Source: an uncultured Nostoc sp. (GTDB lineage: Bacteria > Cyanobacteriota > Cyanobacteriia > Cyanobacteriales > Nostocaceae). Taken from it: DNA of 35,494 nt. This document shows positions 25,251-34,277 of this stretch, in pieces. Within the stretch, counting starts at the first letter, position 1; each line of letters starts with the position of its first letter. The notes below the pieces were generated by a model that ran no database searches, was not told where the DNA came from, and worked only from the letters and a program-made list of their open reading frames with translations. The position numbers and the translations under genes were made by a program. The stretch covers positions 362-35,855 of the forward strand of contig NZ_CALMFY010000113.1 of the NCBI RefSeq assembly GCF_937863485.1, read 5' to 3'.

Positions 25251-26213
25251 CTACTTCGTATATTTAACGCGAGGATCTAATAAACCATAAAGAATATCTG
25301 CAATGAGATTAAAAATCACAATTAAAATTGCATATATAAAAGTAATTGCCATGATAACTGGTGTGTCATTTTTATAGATAGAGTCAATTAATAAAGCACC
25401 AATACCCGGAACACGAAAAACTTTTTCTGTAACTAAAGCACCTGTAAAGACACTTGGAATATCCAAGGCTACCAATGTCACTACAGGAATTAATGCATTC
25501 CGCAAAACATGACGATTGATAACTAAAAATTTGGGTAATCCTTTAGCATAAGCAGTACGCACATAGTCTTGATTGATATTTTCTAAAATCTCTGAACGCA
25601 CAAAGCGCATCAGCATTGCCGTCTGCCAGAGTCCTAATACGGAAATAGGCATAATAGATTGTTTAATTTGAGTGATAAAACTCTGCCAATCTGTCACCTG
25701 TAAAGTGCTGTTATAGATAAAAGGCAGCCATTTCAGTTGGATACTGAAGATAATAATAAACAGTAAGCCAGTAAAAAATGTTGGTAGAGAAAACCCAAAA
25801 AAAACTAAAGTAGTCAAAATTGTATCAATAAGAGAATGACGTTTGAGAGCCGAAATTACTCCCAAAGGAATAGCCAACAGTACGCTAAAAAGGTAGGCAG
25901 AACCAACTACCCATAGCGTTGTTGCTAGGCGTTGGAGAATTAAACCAATTACTGGACTGCGGCTAGTAAAAGAATAGCCCATGTCTCCACTCACAAAAGC
26001 TGTAACCCATTTAATATAGCGGATATGGAGCGGTTGGTCTAAACCTAAAGATATTCTAATATTTTCCCGAACTTCAGCTGTGATAGAGGGATTGAGCGCA
26101 AATTCTCCCATTGGATCACCAGGTGCCAATGCCAGAATAGTAAATATGACAACACTGATGGCAATTAACGTGGGAATAGCAATTAGTAGACGATTAATTA
26201 AGTATTTATTCAT
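25251..26213 (-). CDS. ABC peptide transporter permease, DppB/OppB type
   Basis: The protein is 320 aa. NKYLINRLLIAIPTLIAISV is the typical first helix. APGDPMGEF and SLGLDQPLHIRYIKWV come next in the periplasmic part. Five further helices surround an EAA loop, RTAYAKGLPKFLVINRHVLR, that contacts the ATPase. The C-terminal YGLLDPRVKY is standard for DppB-like permeases. It heads the leftward pair with the DppC-like gene. The pair together with the convergent lipoprotein gene would form a peptide or oligosaccharide-type importer lacking its ATPases here. Confidence 0.94.
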   Translation of the reverse strand: MNKYLINRLLIAIPTLIAISVVIFTILALAPGDPMGEFALNPSITAEVRENIRISLGLDQPLHIRYIKWVTAFVSGDMGYSFTSRSPVIGLILQRLATTLWVVGSAYLFSVLLAIPLGVISALKRHSLIDTILTTLVFFGFSLPTFFTGLLFIIIFSIQLKWLPFIYNSTLQVTDWQSFITQIKQSIMPISVLGLWQTAMLMRFVRSEILENINQDYVRTAYAKGLPKFLVINRHVLRNALIPVVTLVALDIPSVFTGALVTEKVFRVPGIGALLIDSIYKNDTPVIMAITFIYAILIVIFNLIADILYGLLDPRVKYTK

Positions 26214-26639
26214 TAGCTATTACAAAATCTGCCTTCCTCTTGTAAACGAGAAGGTAACTGATTTAATACAGGTTTATTTTTCAGTTTAGTAGATCAGAAA
26301 CTTGCAAGATAGCATCACGGATACAAAAAGGTTTATCTTTAAAAACAACGGTAAATTAGTAGGATTTAGACAAAAAACGAGTTTTAATCCAGCTACTGAT
26401 GTTATTGTGCGGATGATTGGGGCTGAGATTTGGTCTTTTTCTTGGTTTTGGTTGTTACCTATTTGGCTTTTTCGACAGGTTCATCATTGGGGTCTTGGGG
26501 GACGGACAAATAAAAAAGTACTCAACTACTTATTGTGGGGTGGGCGACACGAGCGCCCGTAGGCAAAGGCAGGCTTTTCGGACTACCCCACAAGACTGGA
26601 TAATTTATTTGTTGTCAGTCCCTAAATGGATAATCAATT
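26214..26639. other. Non-coding spacer with an inverted repeat
   Basis: No supportable gene is present. TTGTGGGGT (26533-26541) and ACCCCACAA (26585-26593) form a 9-bp inverted repeat around 43 bases that include GAGCGCCC, probably a repeat-derived hairpin. An 86-codon frame at 26302-26562 begins at TTG, runs through this repeat and has no family character. Confidence 0.5.
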
Positions 26640-26750
26640 TTATTGATATTTGTCACTGAGGCTCATTTTTTCTAACTCATCCACCAACAGCAGCGCCTCA
26701 TGGACTTTGCCTTGTTCTAGAAGTTGCCTAAGTTCTAGCAGTTCTTCCAT
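26640..26750 (-). CDS. Short ORF, possible truncated DUF29-like protein
   Basis: A 36-aa frame starts MEELLELRQLLEQGKVHEAL and ends SLSDKYQ. It resembles from memory the N-terminus of small cyanobacterial proteins of the DUF29-like kind, which continue for roughly another 100 residues; here a stop cuts it off. It is probably a remnant. No ribosome-binding site is obvious. Confidence 0.4.
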   Translation of the reverse strand: MEELLELRQLLEQGKVHEALLLVDELEKMSLSDKYQ

Positions 26751-26861
26751 GTTATGTGTTGAGATTTTGGCTTCACTACTAATCTAGCTAGATTAGACAT
26801 CTTGCAAAAATCCTGGTTTATTGTCTAAAACCACAGATCAACTGCGATTAACACCGATGAA

Positions 26862-28241
26862 TTATTTGTGTTGATCTGTGGTTTCATTTTCAACACTTTT
26901 CCTTCGCCAAGCTGATTTCACCACCTGACGACTACGGGCAATCACCAAAGAATCATCAGGCACATCTTCTGTAATAGTGGAACCAGCAGCCACGTAGACA
27001 TCATCTCCCAAGGTGAGTGGAGCCACTAAAACGCTATTGGCACCAGTTTTTGTGCGATCGCCTATTTTGGTACGATGTTTCTTCACGCCGTCATAATTGG
27101 CAGTAATTGTACCGGCACCAATATTCACCTGATTGCCGACAACGCTATCACCTATATACGACAAATGTGCTGCATTCGTGCGATCGCCTAATTGCGTATT
27201 TTTCAATTCCACAAAATTCCCCACCCGGCAACCAGCACCCACTTGTACCTGACCGCGCAAATGAGCATAGGGGCCAATTCGGCTTCCTGCCTGCACAATG
27301 CTATCTGTTACTACTGAATACTGCACCGTGACATTTTCAGCTAAGTGACTATTTTCAATTAAACTTCCTGGTCCAATGTGACTTCCTGTTTCAATCACCG
27401 TATTTCCCCGCAGGTGAGTTTGGGGTTCAATAATTACATCTGCCTGTAATTCTACTGTTTCATCAATGGTGATGCTTGTGGGGTCGATGAGGGTGACACC
27501 CGTCAGCATCCATTTGTCCTTGACTCGTTTTTGCAAAATTTCAGATGCTGTCGCCAGTTGCAGGCGATCATTAATGCCAAGAATTTCTTGGTAATCTTCC
27601 ACATCCACTGCCATTACTTGTCCGACCTGAGTCACAGCATCAGTGAGATAGTATTCTTTTTGGGCATTGTTTGTCTGTAGATGGGGCAGTACCTTTGCCA
27701 AATCTTGCCAGCCGAAGCAGTAAACTCCAGCGTTAATCCGCTGATTTTGTCTTTGAGCAGTAGTACAATCCTTGTGCTCGACCATTTGCTGCACAATATT
27801 TTCATCGTTACAAAAAACTCGCCCGTAGCCCGTGGGGTCGGGTAGGTGCGAGGTGAGAATAGTCGCGGCGTTTTGATTTCGGGCGTGAGTTTGTAACATC
27901 TGCTTGAGGGTTTCGCTGCGTATCAACGGTAAATCGCCGTTAAGTATCAGCAAATCCCCAGTGTAGTCTTTCAAGTGAGGAAGTAATTGCTGGATGGCAT
28001 GACCTGTTCCCAGTTGCACAGCCTGTTCGACAAACTCCAAGCTGGGAATTGAATGCATGGCGGCTTGCACTTCCTCGGACTGATACCCCACAATCACGAT
28101 TCGCCGTGAGGGGGAAAGTGGTTCTACACTTTCGAGAACTCTCTCAACTAGCGATCGCCCACCCAAAGAATGTAAAACCTTGGGTAAGCGTGATTTCATC
28201 CGTGTGCCGCGTCCCGCCGCTAAAATTGCTACAACTACCAT
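26862..28241 (-). CDS. glmU: Bifunctional UDP-N-acetylglucosamine pyrophosphorylase / glucosamine-1-phosphate acetyltransferase
   Basis: This makes UDP-GlcNAc, precursor of peptidoglycan and lipid A: it acetylates GlcN-1-P, then transfers UMP from UTP. The protein is 459 aa, the normal length. The N-terminal uridyltransferase has [18 protein letters not shown] and NGDLPLI. The C-terminal left-handed beta helix has hexapeptide repeats ending in the acetyltransferase active site AAHLSYIGD (catalytic histidine) and [13 protein letters not shown]. All key motifs are intact. It is co-oriented with the HD-GYP gene, 195 bases downstream of it, so it probably has its own promoter. Confidence 0.97.
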   Translation of the reverse strand: MVVVAILAAGRGTRMKSRLPKVLHSLGGRSLVERVLESVEPLSPSRRIVIVGYQSEEVQAAMHSIPSLEFVEQAVQLGTGHAIQQLLPHLKDYTGDLLILNGDLPLIRSETLKQMLQTHARNQNAATILTSHLPDPTGYGRVFCNDENIVQQMVEHKDCTTAQRQNQRINAGVYCFGWQDLAKVLPHLQTNNAQKEYYLTDAVTQVGQVMAVDVEDYQEILGINDRLQLATASEILQKRVKDKWMLTGVTLIDPTSITIDETVELQADVIIEPQTHLRGNTVIETGSHIGPGSLIENSHLAENVTVQYSVVTDSIVQAGSRIGPYAHLRGQVQVGAGCRVGNFVELKNTQLGDRTNAAHLSYIGDSVVGNQVNIGAGTITANYDGVKKHRTKIGDRTKTGANSVLVAPLTLGDDVYVAAGSTITEDVPDDSLVIARSRQVVKSAWRRKSVENETTDQHK

Positions 28242-28420
28242 AATTAGCTATCAGCTATCAGTGAAATTATGATTAATCCTGTTGGTACTTTAAAATGTAG
28301 CCTCAAATCATACCAGCAAATCATAGAAGAGTGAAATATAAAAGGAGTCAGGAGAACTACTTTCGTAAAAGGCAAAGATTATAATACCAATTCGCGCTAC
28401 AGCAGCTATAAATCATTATC

Positions 28421-28441
28421 CCCTACTCCCTACTCCCTACT
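28421..28441. repeat. Heptanucleotide tandem repeat (CCCTACT, 3 copies)
   Basis: Three exact CCCTACT units overlap the last codons of the HD-GYP gene. On the coding strand the repeat writes the TAG stop of that gene (28437-28439). Confidence 0.8.
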
Positions 28442-29711
28442 CTTTTTCATGACCAGACCTAATAAACTCGGCAAACTGCTGCATTAGTTTGGGATTACGC
28501 CAACCGGAATCAGCTTCTTCTTGCATCACTGAAAGTGCTTCTGCTGAAGTAAAAGCTCTTTTGTAAGGTCGTTCGCTGGTCAAAGCATCGTAAATATCAA
28601 TTAACTGAAATACTTGCGCCAGGTAGGGAATATCATCTCCCTTGAGTCTATCAGAATAGCCTGAGCCATCCCAGCGTTCGTGGTGATGACGAATAATCGG
28701 AATTACACCTCGCATACTGCGTAGTGGCTTGCAGATTTTTTCCCCAATCAAAACGTGCTGCTGCATGATCTGCCAATCTTCGGGGGTGAGTTTGCCTTTT
28801 TTCAGCAGCACTGCATCGGGAATACCCACCTTGCCGATATCGTGGAGATAACCAGCCCACATCAAATCTCGAATTTGGTAGCGTGAGAGATTGAGGTATT
28901 CACCAAAAACTTGTCCCAATTTCACCAAGCGTTCACAATGGTCGCCTGTATTGGGATCGCGACTTTCAATCGACATGGCAATGGAAAATAGTACTTGTTC
29001 AGCATGGTCCAAATCTTCGTTCAGACGCTTCTGCCGCACCAAAGACTTTACACGCGCCGCTAGTTCCACACGATCAAAGGGTTTGGTGAGAAAATCATCT
29101 GCCCCAACTTCAATTCCCCGAATGCGCGATCGCCTGTCATTTAACGCTGTAATAAAAATCACTGGAATTAGCCTGGTCTGCTCATCCTGTTTGAGCAATT
29201 GGCACACTTCAAATCCATCCATTCCTGGCATCATCACATCCAGCAAAATCAAATCTGGTTGTTTTTGAGTTACCAATCCTACAACAATGTAACCACTGTC
29301 TGCCTCAATTACTTCGTATCCTTCCATCCCCAAAAGGGCAACAGCAGTCATCCGACTGGCGGCATGATCGTCAACGACTAAAACCTTCGGCGGATCTAAA
29401 TCAAACCCACTCACTTTAGAACCTTTGGCTTGTAGTGTTCTAGAGACCAATGAATCATCATCACAATTAACATCAGCTTTTATCCAAGAAGACATTGCTC
29501 CGCTATCTTCAAGCATAAGGTCTTCTTGAGATAAGCCTAAAGAATAAGCCTCCAGATTATTTGGCGATCCTACGGCATGATTTGAACCGATACTCTTCAC
29601 TCTGCTAATGGGTTTTGATCCACTAACAATTTGTTCTGTAAAGCCTGTATGGTTGGGTTTCCATTGAATCACAAAGGCACTCCAGTTTTTTGCACAAGTT
29701 AACAGTGTCAC
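28437..29711 (-). CDS. Response regulator with HD-GYP-type phosphodiesterase output domain
   Basis: The protein is 424 aa. Residues 1-105 are of unknown type; a shorter start cannot be excluded. Residues 108-226 form a receiver domain with phospho-acceptor D158 (LLDVMMPGMDG) and the conserved K210 (LTKPFD). Residues about 236-420 form an HD-GYP domain with H290-D291 (YLHDIGKVGIPDAVL) and the metal-site run HHHERWDG. The family splits cyclic di-GMP to GMP. The GYP triplet here is G-Y-S (351-353), so the proline is replaced, which may affect interaction or activity. The histidine kinase partner is not in the window. Confidence 0.92.
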   Translation of the reverse strand: MTLLTCAKNWSAFVIQWKPNHTGFTEQIVSGSKPISRVKSIGSNHAVGSPNNLEAYSLGLSQEDLMLEDSGAMSSWIKADVNCDDDSLVSRTLQAKGSKVSGFDLDPPKVLVVDDHAASRMTAVALLGMEGYEVIEADSGYIVVGLVTQKQPDLILLDVMMPGMDGFEVCQLLKQDEQTRLIPVIFITALNDRRSRIRGIEVGADDFLTKPFDRVELAARVKSLVRQKRLNEDLDHAEQVLFSIAMSIESRDPNTGDHCERLVKLGQVFGEYLNLSRYQIRDLMWAGYLHDIGKVGIPDAVLLKKGKLTPEDWQIMQQHVLIGEKICKPLRSMRGVIPIIRHHHERWDGSGYSDRLKGDDIPYLAQVFQLIDIYDALTSERPYKRAFTSAEALSVMQEEADSGWRNPKLMQQFAEFIRSGHEKE

Positions 29712-30245
29712 ATTTCAAAAACAAATTTAATATTCAACTGGATCTGAGCCAGAGGTTCCATAGAGATTATGGATTATATCAAGCTGCCTATCTGAGTTTT
29801 TCACAGTATGTATCTTTTATGTCACGAACAAGGGGTATCTTGTTGTCAAATTTTTTGTTTTGCTTCTAATTCCAGTATTATAAATTCGCACAAATCTTAA
29901 ATCAGGTTTTTTACGGAGATTTTTTAAGATGGTAACGCCAGAAAGCACTGTAACTGCTCGCTTTATATCAAGATATCGGGTTTTGAGTTGGAAGCCTTGA
30001 TAGTAACATTAAGTATATATGTTTTTAGTTACTCAGTTCTAGCAACACTCAAATACTTTTAAGCAGTATGTAAAATTAGATACTATCACAAATTTAATTT
30101 ATTTGGCTCGTAAAAACTCGTTGCGTGAGTATCTGGAAAGGAAATCAGAATTATTGGAAAATATAGATAATTTGTCTGGAATTAAGGACTGAGGATGAGG
30201 TCTGTAGTTGCCGCAGCTACGTCCGTTGTAGATATCGCCTCCTAA
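29712..30245. other. Non-coding spacer
   Basis: No supportable gene is present. A 49-codon frame (30043-30192) ending RKNSLREYLERKSELLENID and a few more residues has no ATG and may be a remnant of a charged helical protein. The rest is AT-rich and should hold the promoter of the HD-GYP gene. Confidence 0.45.
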
Positions 30246-31214
30246 CTAGAAACTAGTCCCCATAAAATCCCTGCTTTGTGTTTCCAATAGCCACCTTTTT
30301 CGCCAATGGGAGGTAGGTTTGAGTGAAGAGGCTTGTTGCTCTTGTTGTCGCCGTCTCATTATGACTTCGGTTGGATCGCTCAATTGAGGATCGCGATAAG
30401 CAATGGCAGCACGGGTTAGCAAGTGTTCTTTTTCAGCTTGTGACAGGGTAGTAAGTGCTGTTAGCGGATAGCTATGGTTTAGTCCGTGCTGAGTGCTAAG
30501 TACTGAGTGGTCTTTAAACTCAGCACTCCCAGAATGAGCTGCCACAGTACCAGGCGATCGCCTTCCCACCGGTGGGGTAGAACCTACAGCCAAGCCAGCA
30601 GATAAAAGCGCTGTGCGTACAGCAGGAGAACAAGAATAGGTGGCTAATAAACCATCTGGATGTAAACACAATGACAGCTGTTTAATAAATTCAACAGTCC
30701 ATAATTGAGGACACTGTGGTGGTGAAAAGGGATCAAGGAAAATTGCATCTGCCCAGAAACCCGACTGACGTACTAGCGTTATCGTAGTTCTAGCATCGCC
30801 TATTAGTAGCTTCGCTTTCAGGCAAGGTGTTTGCACTTGATGCTCAAAAGCAAGTTCTTTCAAAATTTCAATATAGTTACAGTTCCAATTGTCGAACAAA
30901 TGATGAGCGATCGCAGCTTGTGGAACCGCTGGATTCAGTTCTAAGCCGATTACTTCAACACAACAACTGGAATTCACTGCCCAAATTGTCTGCAAAGCAG
31001 CAGCTGTGTTATATCCTAGACCATAACAAACATCCAACAGCCGCAAGACTGGTTTTTGAGCGGCTGTAGCCAGTTGAGTCGGTTCTACAAACTTGAAAAA
31101 ACTCTCCTGCCTAGCTCCATAATGGCTGTGAAAGGATTCACCAAACTCCTGAGAGACAAAGGTGAAAGAACCATCTGCTGTTAACTTAGGTGTAAAATTC
31201 TCTAAGTCTGACAT
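30246..31214 (-). CDS. MnmC-type SAM-dependent methyltransferase (stand-alone MnmD-like)
   Basis: The protein is 322 aa. TADGSFTFVSQEFGESFHSH followed by YGARQESFFKFV is the characteristic MnmC methyltransferase start. LLDVCYGLGYNTAAA is the SAM-binding loop, FLDPFSPPQCPQLWT the DPFSP motif, and a C-terminal PPVGRRSPGT the GRKRPGT-like segment. In bacteria this domain methylates nm5U34 to mnm5U34 in tRNA anticodons. The oxidase half of fused MnmC is absent, as in many organisms. About 23 residues after PGTVAAHSG are encoded by a heptanucleotide repeat insertion (30486-30510) and look foreign to the family. It is divergent from a sulfurtransferase gene with only 34 bases between. Confidence 0.88.
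   Translation of the reverse strand: MSDLENFTPKLTADGSFTFVSQEFGESFHSHYGARQESFFKFVEPTQLATAAQKPVLRLLDVCYGLGYNTAAALQTIWAVNSSCCVEVIGLELNPAVPQAAIAHHLFDNWNCNYIEILKELAFEHQVQTPCLKAKLLIGDARTTITLVRQSGFWADAIFLDPFSPPQCPQLWTVEFIKQLSLCLHPDGLLATYSCSPAVRTALLSAGLAVGSTPPVGRRSPGTVAAHSGSAEFKDHSVLSTQHGLNHSYPLTALTTLSQAEKEHLLTRAAIAYRDPQLSDPTEVIMRRRQQEQQASSLKPTSHWRKRWLLETQSRDFMGTSF
30486..30510. repeat. Heptanucleotide repeat inside the MnmC-type gene
   Basis: GTGCTGA, GTGCTAA, GTACTGA and a partial GTGG lie in tandem inside the coding region and keep the frame. Their reverse strand encodes the STQHG-type part of an insertion near the C-terminal third. Confidence 0.7.
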
Positions 31215-31248
31215 CTTATAAAAAAAACTGAATAATGATCAATGCCCT

Positions 31249-32070
31249 ATGCCCAATCCTCAATTTATTGTTTCACCTGTTTGGCTGTTTGAACATCTAG
31301 AAGATCCGCAAGTCGTTATTGTGGATTGTCGCTTTTCTCTAGCTGATCCACAACTAGGACAACAACAGTACCAGGCAAGTCATATACAAGGGTCATATTA
31401 CCTAGATTTGAATCAGGATCTTTCCAGTCCAGTGGGTAAACATGGCGGGAGACATCCTTTACCTAACCCCAATGATATAGCTAACAAATTTGCTGCGATT
31501 GGGATAAATTACCAAAAAAGTTTAGTTGTAGCTTATGATGATTCGCGCTTTGCCTTTGCGGCTCGTCTATGGTGGCTATTGCGCTATCTCGGACATGAGC
31601 AAGTCGCGGTACTGGATGGAGGCTTTGCTGGATGGCAAAAAGCTGGATATCCTGTTACAAATGTCGTTCCTCACACCCAGATGGGTACGTTTGTAGCTCA
31701 AGTACAAACAGAAAAGGTGGTAGATATTACAGCGGTGAAAAACCGCAAAGACAGCCACGAGGTAGTATTGGTAGATTCAAGAGAAAGCGATCGCTACCGA
31801 GGTGAACGAGAGTCAATCGATAAAATTGCCGGACATATCCCTGGTGCAGTCAACTATCCTTGGCAAGAAGTTACAGACTCTTCCGGCTACCTACTTCCTC
31901 AAGAAGAACAACGCCGTCGGTGGGAACAGCTAGCAACAGCTGAAGAAGTCTTAGTATATTGCGGTTCTGGCGTTACTGCTTGTGTGAATTTACTTTCTTT
32001 AGAATTAGCTGGCATTAGCAAGGGTAAACTTTATGCTGGTAGCTGGAGTGATTGGATTTCTTATTTATAA
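31249..32070 (+). CDS. Rhodanese-type sulfurtransferase (3-mercaptopyruvate type)
   Basis: The protein is 273 aa with two rhodanese domains. The N-terminal one (about 1-135) is inactive and carries VIVDCRFSLADP and LDGGFAGWQKAGYP. The C-terminal one (about 155-273) holds the active-site loop C238-GSGVTA, the form seen in 3-mercaptopyruvate sulfurtransferases rather than the thiosulfate type (CRKGVT). It transfers sulfur from mercaptopyruvate or another donor to cyanide, thioredoxin or acceptors in thiolation. It is divergent from the MnmC-like gene. The ATG has no clear ribosome-binding site; another ATG 7 bases upstream is in a different frame. Confidence 0.92.
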   Translation: MPNPQFIVSPVWLFEHLEDPQVVIVDCRFSLADPQLGQQQYQASHIQGSYYLDLNQDLSSPVGKHGGRHPLPNPNDIANKFAAIGINYQKSLVVAYDDSRFAFAARLWWLLRYLGHEQVAVLDGGFAGWQKAGYPVTNVVPHTQMGTFVAQVQTEKVVDITAVKNRKDSHEVVLVDSRESDRYRGERESIDKIAGHIPGAVNYPWQEVTDSSGYLLPQEEQRRRWEQLATAEEVLVYCGSGVTACVNLLSLELAGISKGKLYAGSWSDWISYL

Positions 32071-32298
32071 TTAGGAGTTACGAGTAAGAAGTTTAAAAAG
32101 CGATTAGAAGTCGCTACTACACTACATTGTCCACCGCCGTGGACTAAGAAAAATCAAGGGTTTCAAACTTACGCAAGTGGATTTTGTATGTATAGCCAAG
32201 CCAGCGTACTGGCTCCCCATGAGCAACTAGCGTGCGACTAGAAGTTGCCAGGGTTAGTACTGGAGTTTAGACTTGACAAACATCCTTTTAGACTGAAG

Positions 32299-32391
32299 TA
32301 GGACTTACGCAAAAAACCTCTCAAACTCTCATTCCTCCGTGTACTCTGTGTCTCTGTGGTTCGTTCTTTCATAACCCGTGCGTAAGTCCTG
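32299..32391. mobile_element. MITE-like element, 93 bp, with target duplication
   Basis: Perfect 12-bp terminal inverted repeats (AGGACTTACGCA at 32300-32311, TGCGTAAGTCCT at 32379-32390) enclose a non-coding core with CTGTG repeats. TGAAG flanks both sides (32294-32298 and 32392-32396), consistent with a 5-bp target duplication. It has no transposase and would need one in trans. Confidence 0.75.
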
Positions 32392-32429
32392 TGAAGAAAA
32401 AATTTAAACTCCTAACTCCTACCTCCTGT

Positions 32430-32453
32430 ACAGACGCGATTAATCGCGTCTGT
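32430..32453. terminator. Perfect 24-bp palindrome at gene end
   Basis: ACAGACGCGATT is followed directly by its exact reverse complement AATCGCGTCTGT. It ends 2 bases before the stop codon of the outer-membrane protein gene. It could fold as a terminator hairpin for either direction or be a copy of a dispersed palindromic repeat. Confidence 0.5.
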
Positions 32454-32455
32454 GA

Positions 32456-33760
32456 TCAAAATCGACCTAATTGCAAATTGTAATTAATACTGAAGAACCA
32501 GCCATCAAAATCAATATTTTCGGCGGTTGAACTACCTAAACTAACTCCAGCTTCTACATTCATATTAGTAGTATCAGATATTCGATAATTTAAGTGCCCG
32601 AATAGCCGATGAAATTGGTCTTCTCGATCGCGCTGTGTAAAGTCCGAGAAGCTCGCTTGGTAGTCAATACCAACCTGGAGAGGCTTTTGCAAGTAATAGT
32701 TTAGGGAAATCCAAAAAGAATTGATTATCCGATCACGACTTAGGGGATCAGCAAAATTTACACTCAACTCGTAGAAGCTATCTAACGTTAATTTTGGAGT
32801 TAAGGTATCTCGCCGTCCCAAAGACAGTAGCAGGGAATTCTCATTTAAAAAGCGATCGCCTGCTTTGAAGCTATCAAGGCTACGGCTGTTATTGGCATAA
32901 AATAACTGTTGATTGCTGTAACTGACTTCTCCGTACATTCGCTGTGAGAACTGCTGGTAAATACTGAGATTAAATCTCACCTGGTTGTAATTGTATGCTG
33001 ACTGATTGATATAACGAATGAGATTGCCATCAATTGAGCCGTTTAAATAAGTCTTAGATCCCAAAGGGAAATATGCAGAGGCTAGCGTCAGTCCAGAAAT
33101 AATTAAACCATCATCTATGGGACTATCATTTGAGGAAAAAATATTGCTCGTCTGCAAGTAACCTACACGGCCTTGTAGATAGCCTATGGGTTTAAACTTA
33201 GGTACGGATTGTTCTGTCGGTGGGAGTGGCTGTTGTTCTAAAGGTCGTAATCGCACCCACAACCCCAATTCGCGATCGCTCTCAGACTCAGGTGGCTGTT
33301 TTGGCGATCGCAGCAGCTGCATTAGCCTCTGTAGCCTTTGGGACTGATTTATTTGAGGTGCATTCAACAGTTGCTCTTTTGAGTCTAGAGGAGATGTAGG
33401 CAAAACACTTGGCTGTGATTCTAACTGGGGCGGGTCATTTTGCTTTTGAGTATCTCCAGGTTCTTCGGTTGCAGCTGGTGGGGTTTGAGTAGTAGCTGGT
33501 GTTTGCTGTTGTGCCAGATTTAACGGCATCTGCGAGTCCAAACTTTGCGACTCACTGGACTGCTTGCACAAAAAGTTAATTACCTCTTGCTCTAACTTCT
33601 GACATAGCTGATAAGTTACCTGTGTGTTTGCTAAATTTTTAGAACGCCAAATATCTGTATTTGCAGATTCTGCCGCATCTACTCTAATGCAACACCAGCT
33701 TCCACCACTGGAAGCTAACAAAATACAAAAAAATAAATTCTTCCAGTTATTGAGTCGCAT
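32456..33760 (-). CDS. Putative outer-membrane beta-barrel protein
   Basis: The protein is 434 aa. A signal peptide (about 1-30, ending VDAA) is followed by a Gln/Pro/Ser-rich linker (about 60-185). About 250 residues of alternating hydrophobic-polar strands rich in Tyr, Ser and Asn follow (for example GRVGYLQTSNIF, YNYNQVRFNLSIYQQF, WISLNYYLQKPLQVGIDY). It ends in the phenylalanine (NYNLQLGRF) typical of outer-membrane barrels inserted by BAM. No TonB box, POTRA or OmpA-like domain is seen. It is divergent from the FecR-domain gene and may act with it, by inference. The family name is not recognised. Confidence 0.78.
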   Translation of the reverse strand: MRLNNWKNLFFCILLASSGGSWCCIRVDAAESANTDIWRSKNLANTQVTYQLCQKLEQEVINFLCKQSSESQSLDSQMPLNLAQQQTPATTQTPPAATEEPGDTQKQNDPPQLESQPSVLPTSPLDSKEQLLNAPQINQSQRLQRLMQLLRSPKQPPESESDRELGLWVRLRPLEQQPLPPTEQSVPKFKPIGYLQGRVGYLQTSNIFSSNDSPIDDGLIISGLTLASAYFPLGSKTYLNGSIDGNLIRYINQSAYNYNQVRFNLSIYQQFSQRMYGEVSYSNQQLFYANNSRSLDSFKAGDRFLNENSLLLSLGRRDTLTPKLTLDSFYELSVNFADPLSRDRIINSFWISLNYYLQKPLQVGIDYQASFSDFTQRDREDQFHRLFGHLNYRISDTTNMNVEAGVSLGSSTAENIDFDGWFFSINYNLQLGRF

Positions 33761-34277
33761 CTGGTTAGATCGCGTTGATCGCGTTTGGCGAATGTAGACC
33801 TATAGGCTGTATCGGAAGTTCCGACTCAGAAGATACAGCTATTAAGCGCATCTCTTTTCGTTTCGTAGGTATATACTGAAACTACAAACTGAAATTGCTG
33901 CTTTTCGGATTTTCTCCCGGATTTTTTTGCAAAACTGAGATGCTCCAATCCAATTTCTGCTCAACTTTAGTGAAATACAGTCAGTAAGTCATTTCACAAC
34001 ATATTTTTAACAATTCCTTTTCCCACATAACTGATGATCCTGTGGCTGATCTGATTAGAAAGGATTATCTGTAAGGTACTCTCATTTAATTGTTGATATC
34101 AAATACTAACTTTGAAATCTGCTACAGATTTTATTGCATAAGATGTCAGTTTAAGAAGAAAAACTTAAATAAACTAAACACATAATTTATTTGCTATTGA
34201 TTTGATGTATGTATTAAATTTAGGCTAAAATGCAAATGAATTTAACTAGGAAAACTTATAAGAATTAGCAGCAGCTT
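33761..34277. other. Divergent intergenic region
   Basis: No gene is seen. It should contain the promoter of the barrel gene and, with the MITE-like element that follows, that of the FecR-type gene. A direct repeat GATCGCGTT sits twice just upstream of the barrel gene start (33767-33784). Confidence 0.5.

Noticed and set aside
26302..26562. 86-codon plus-strand frame with aromatic-rich middle
   Set aside because: It starts at TTG, crosses an inverted repeat and shows no family character.
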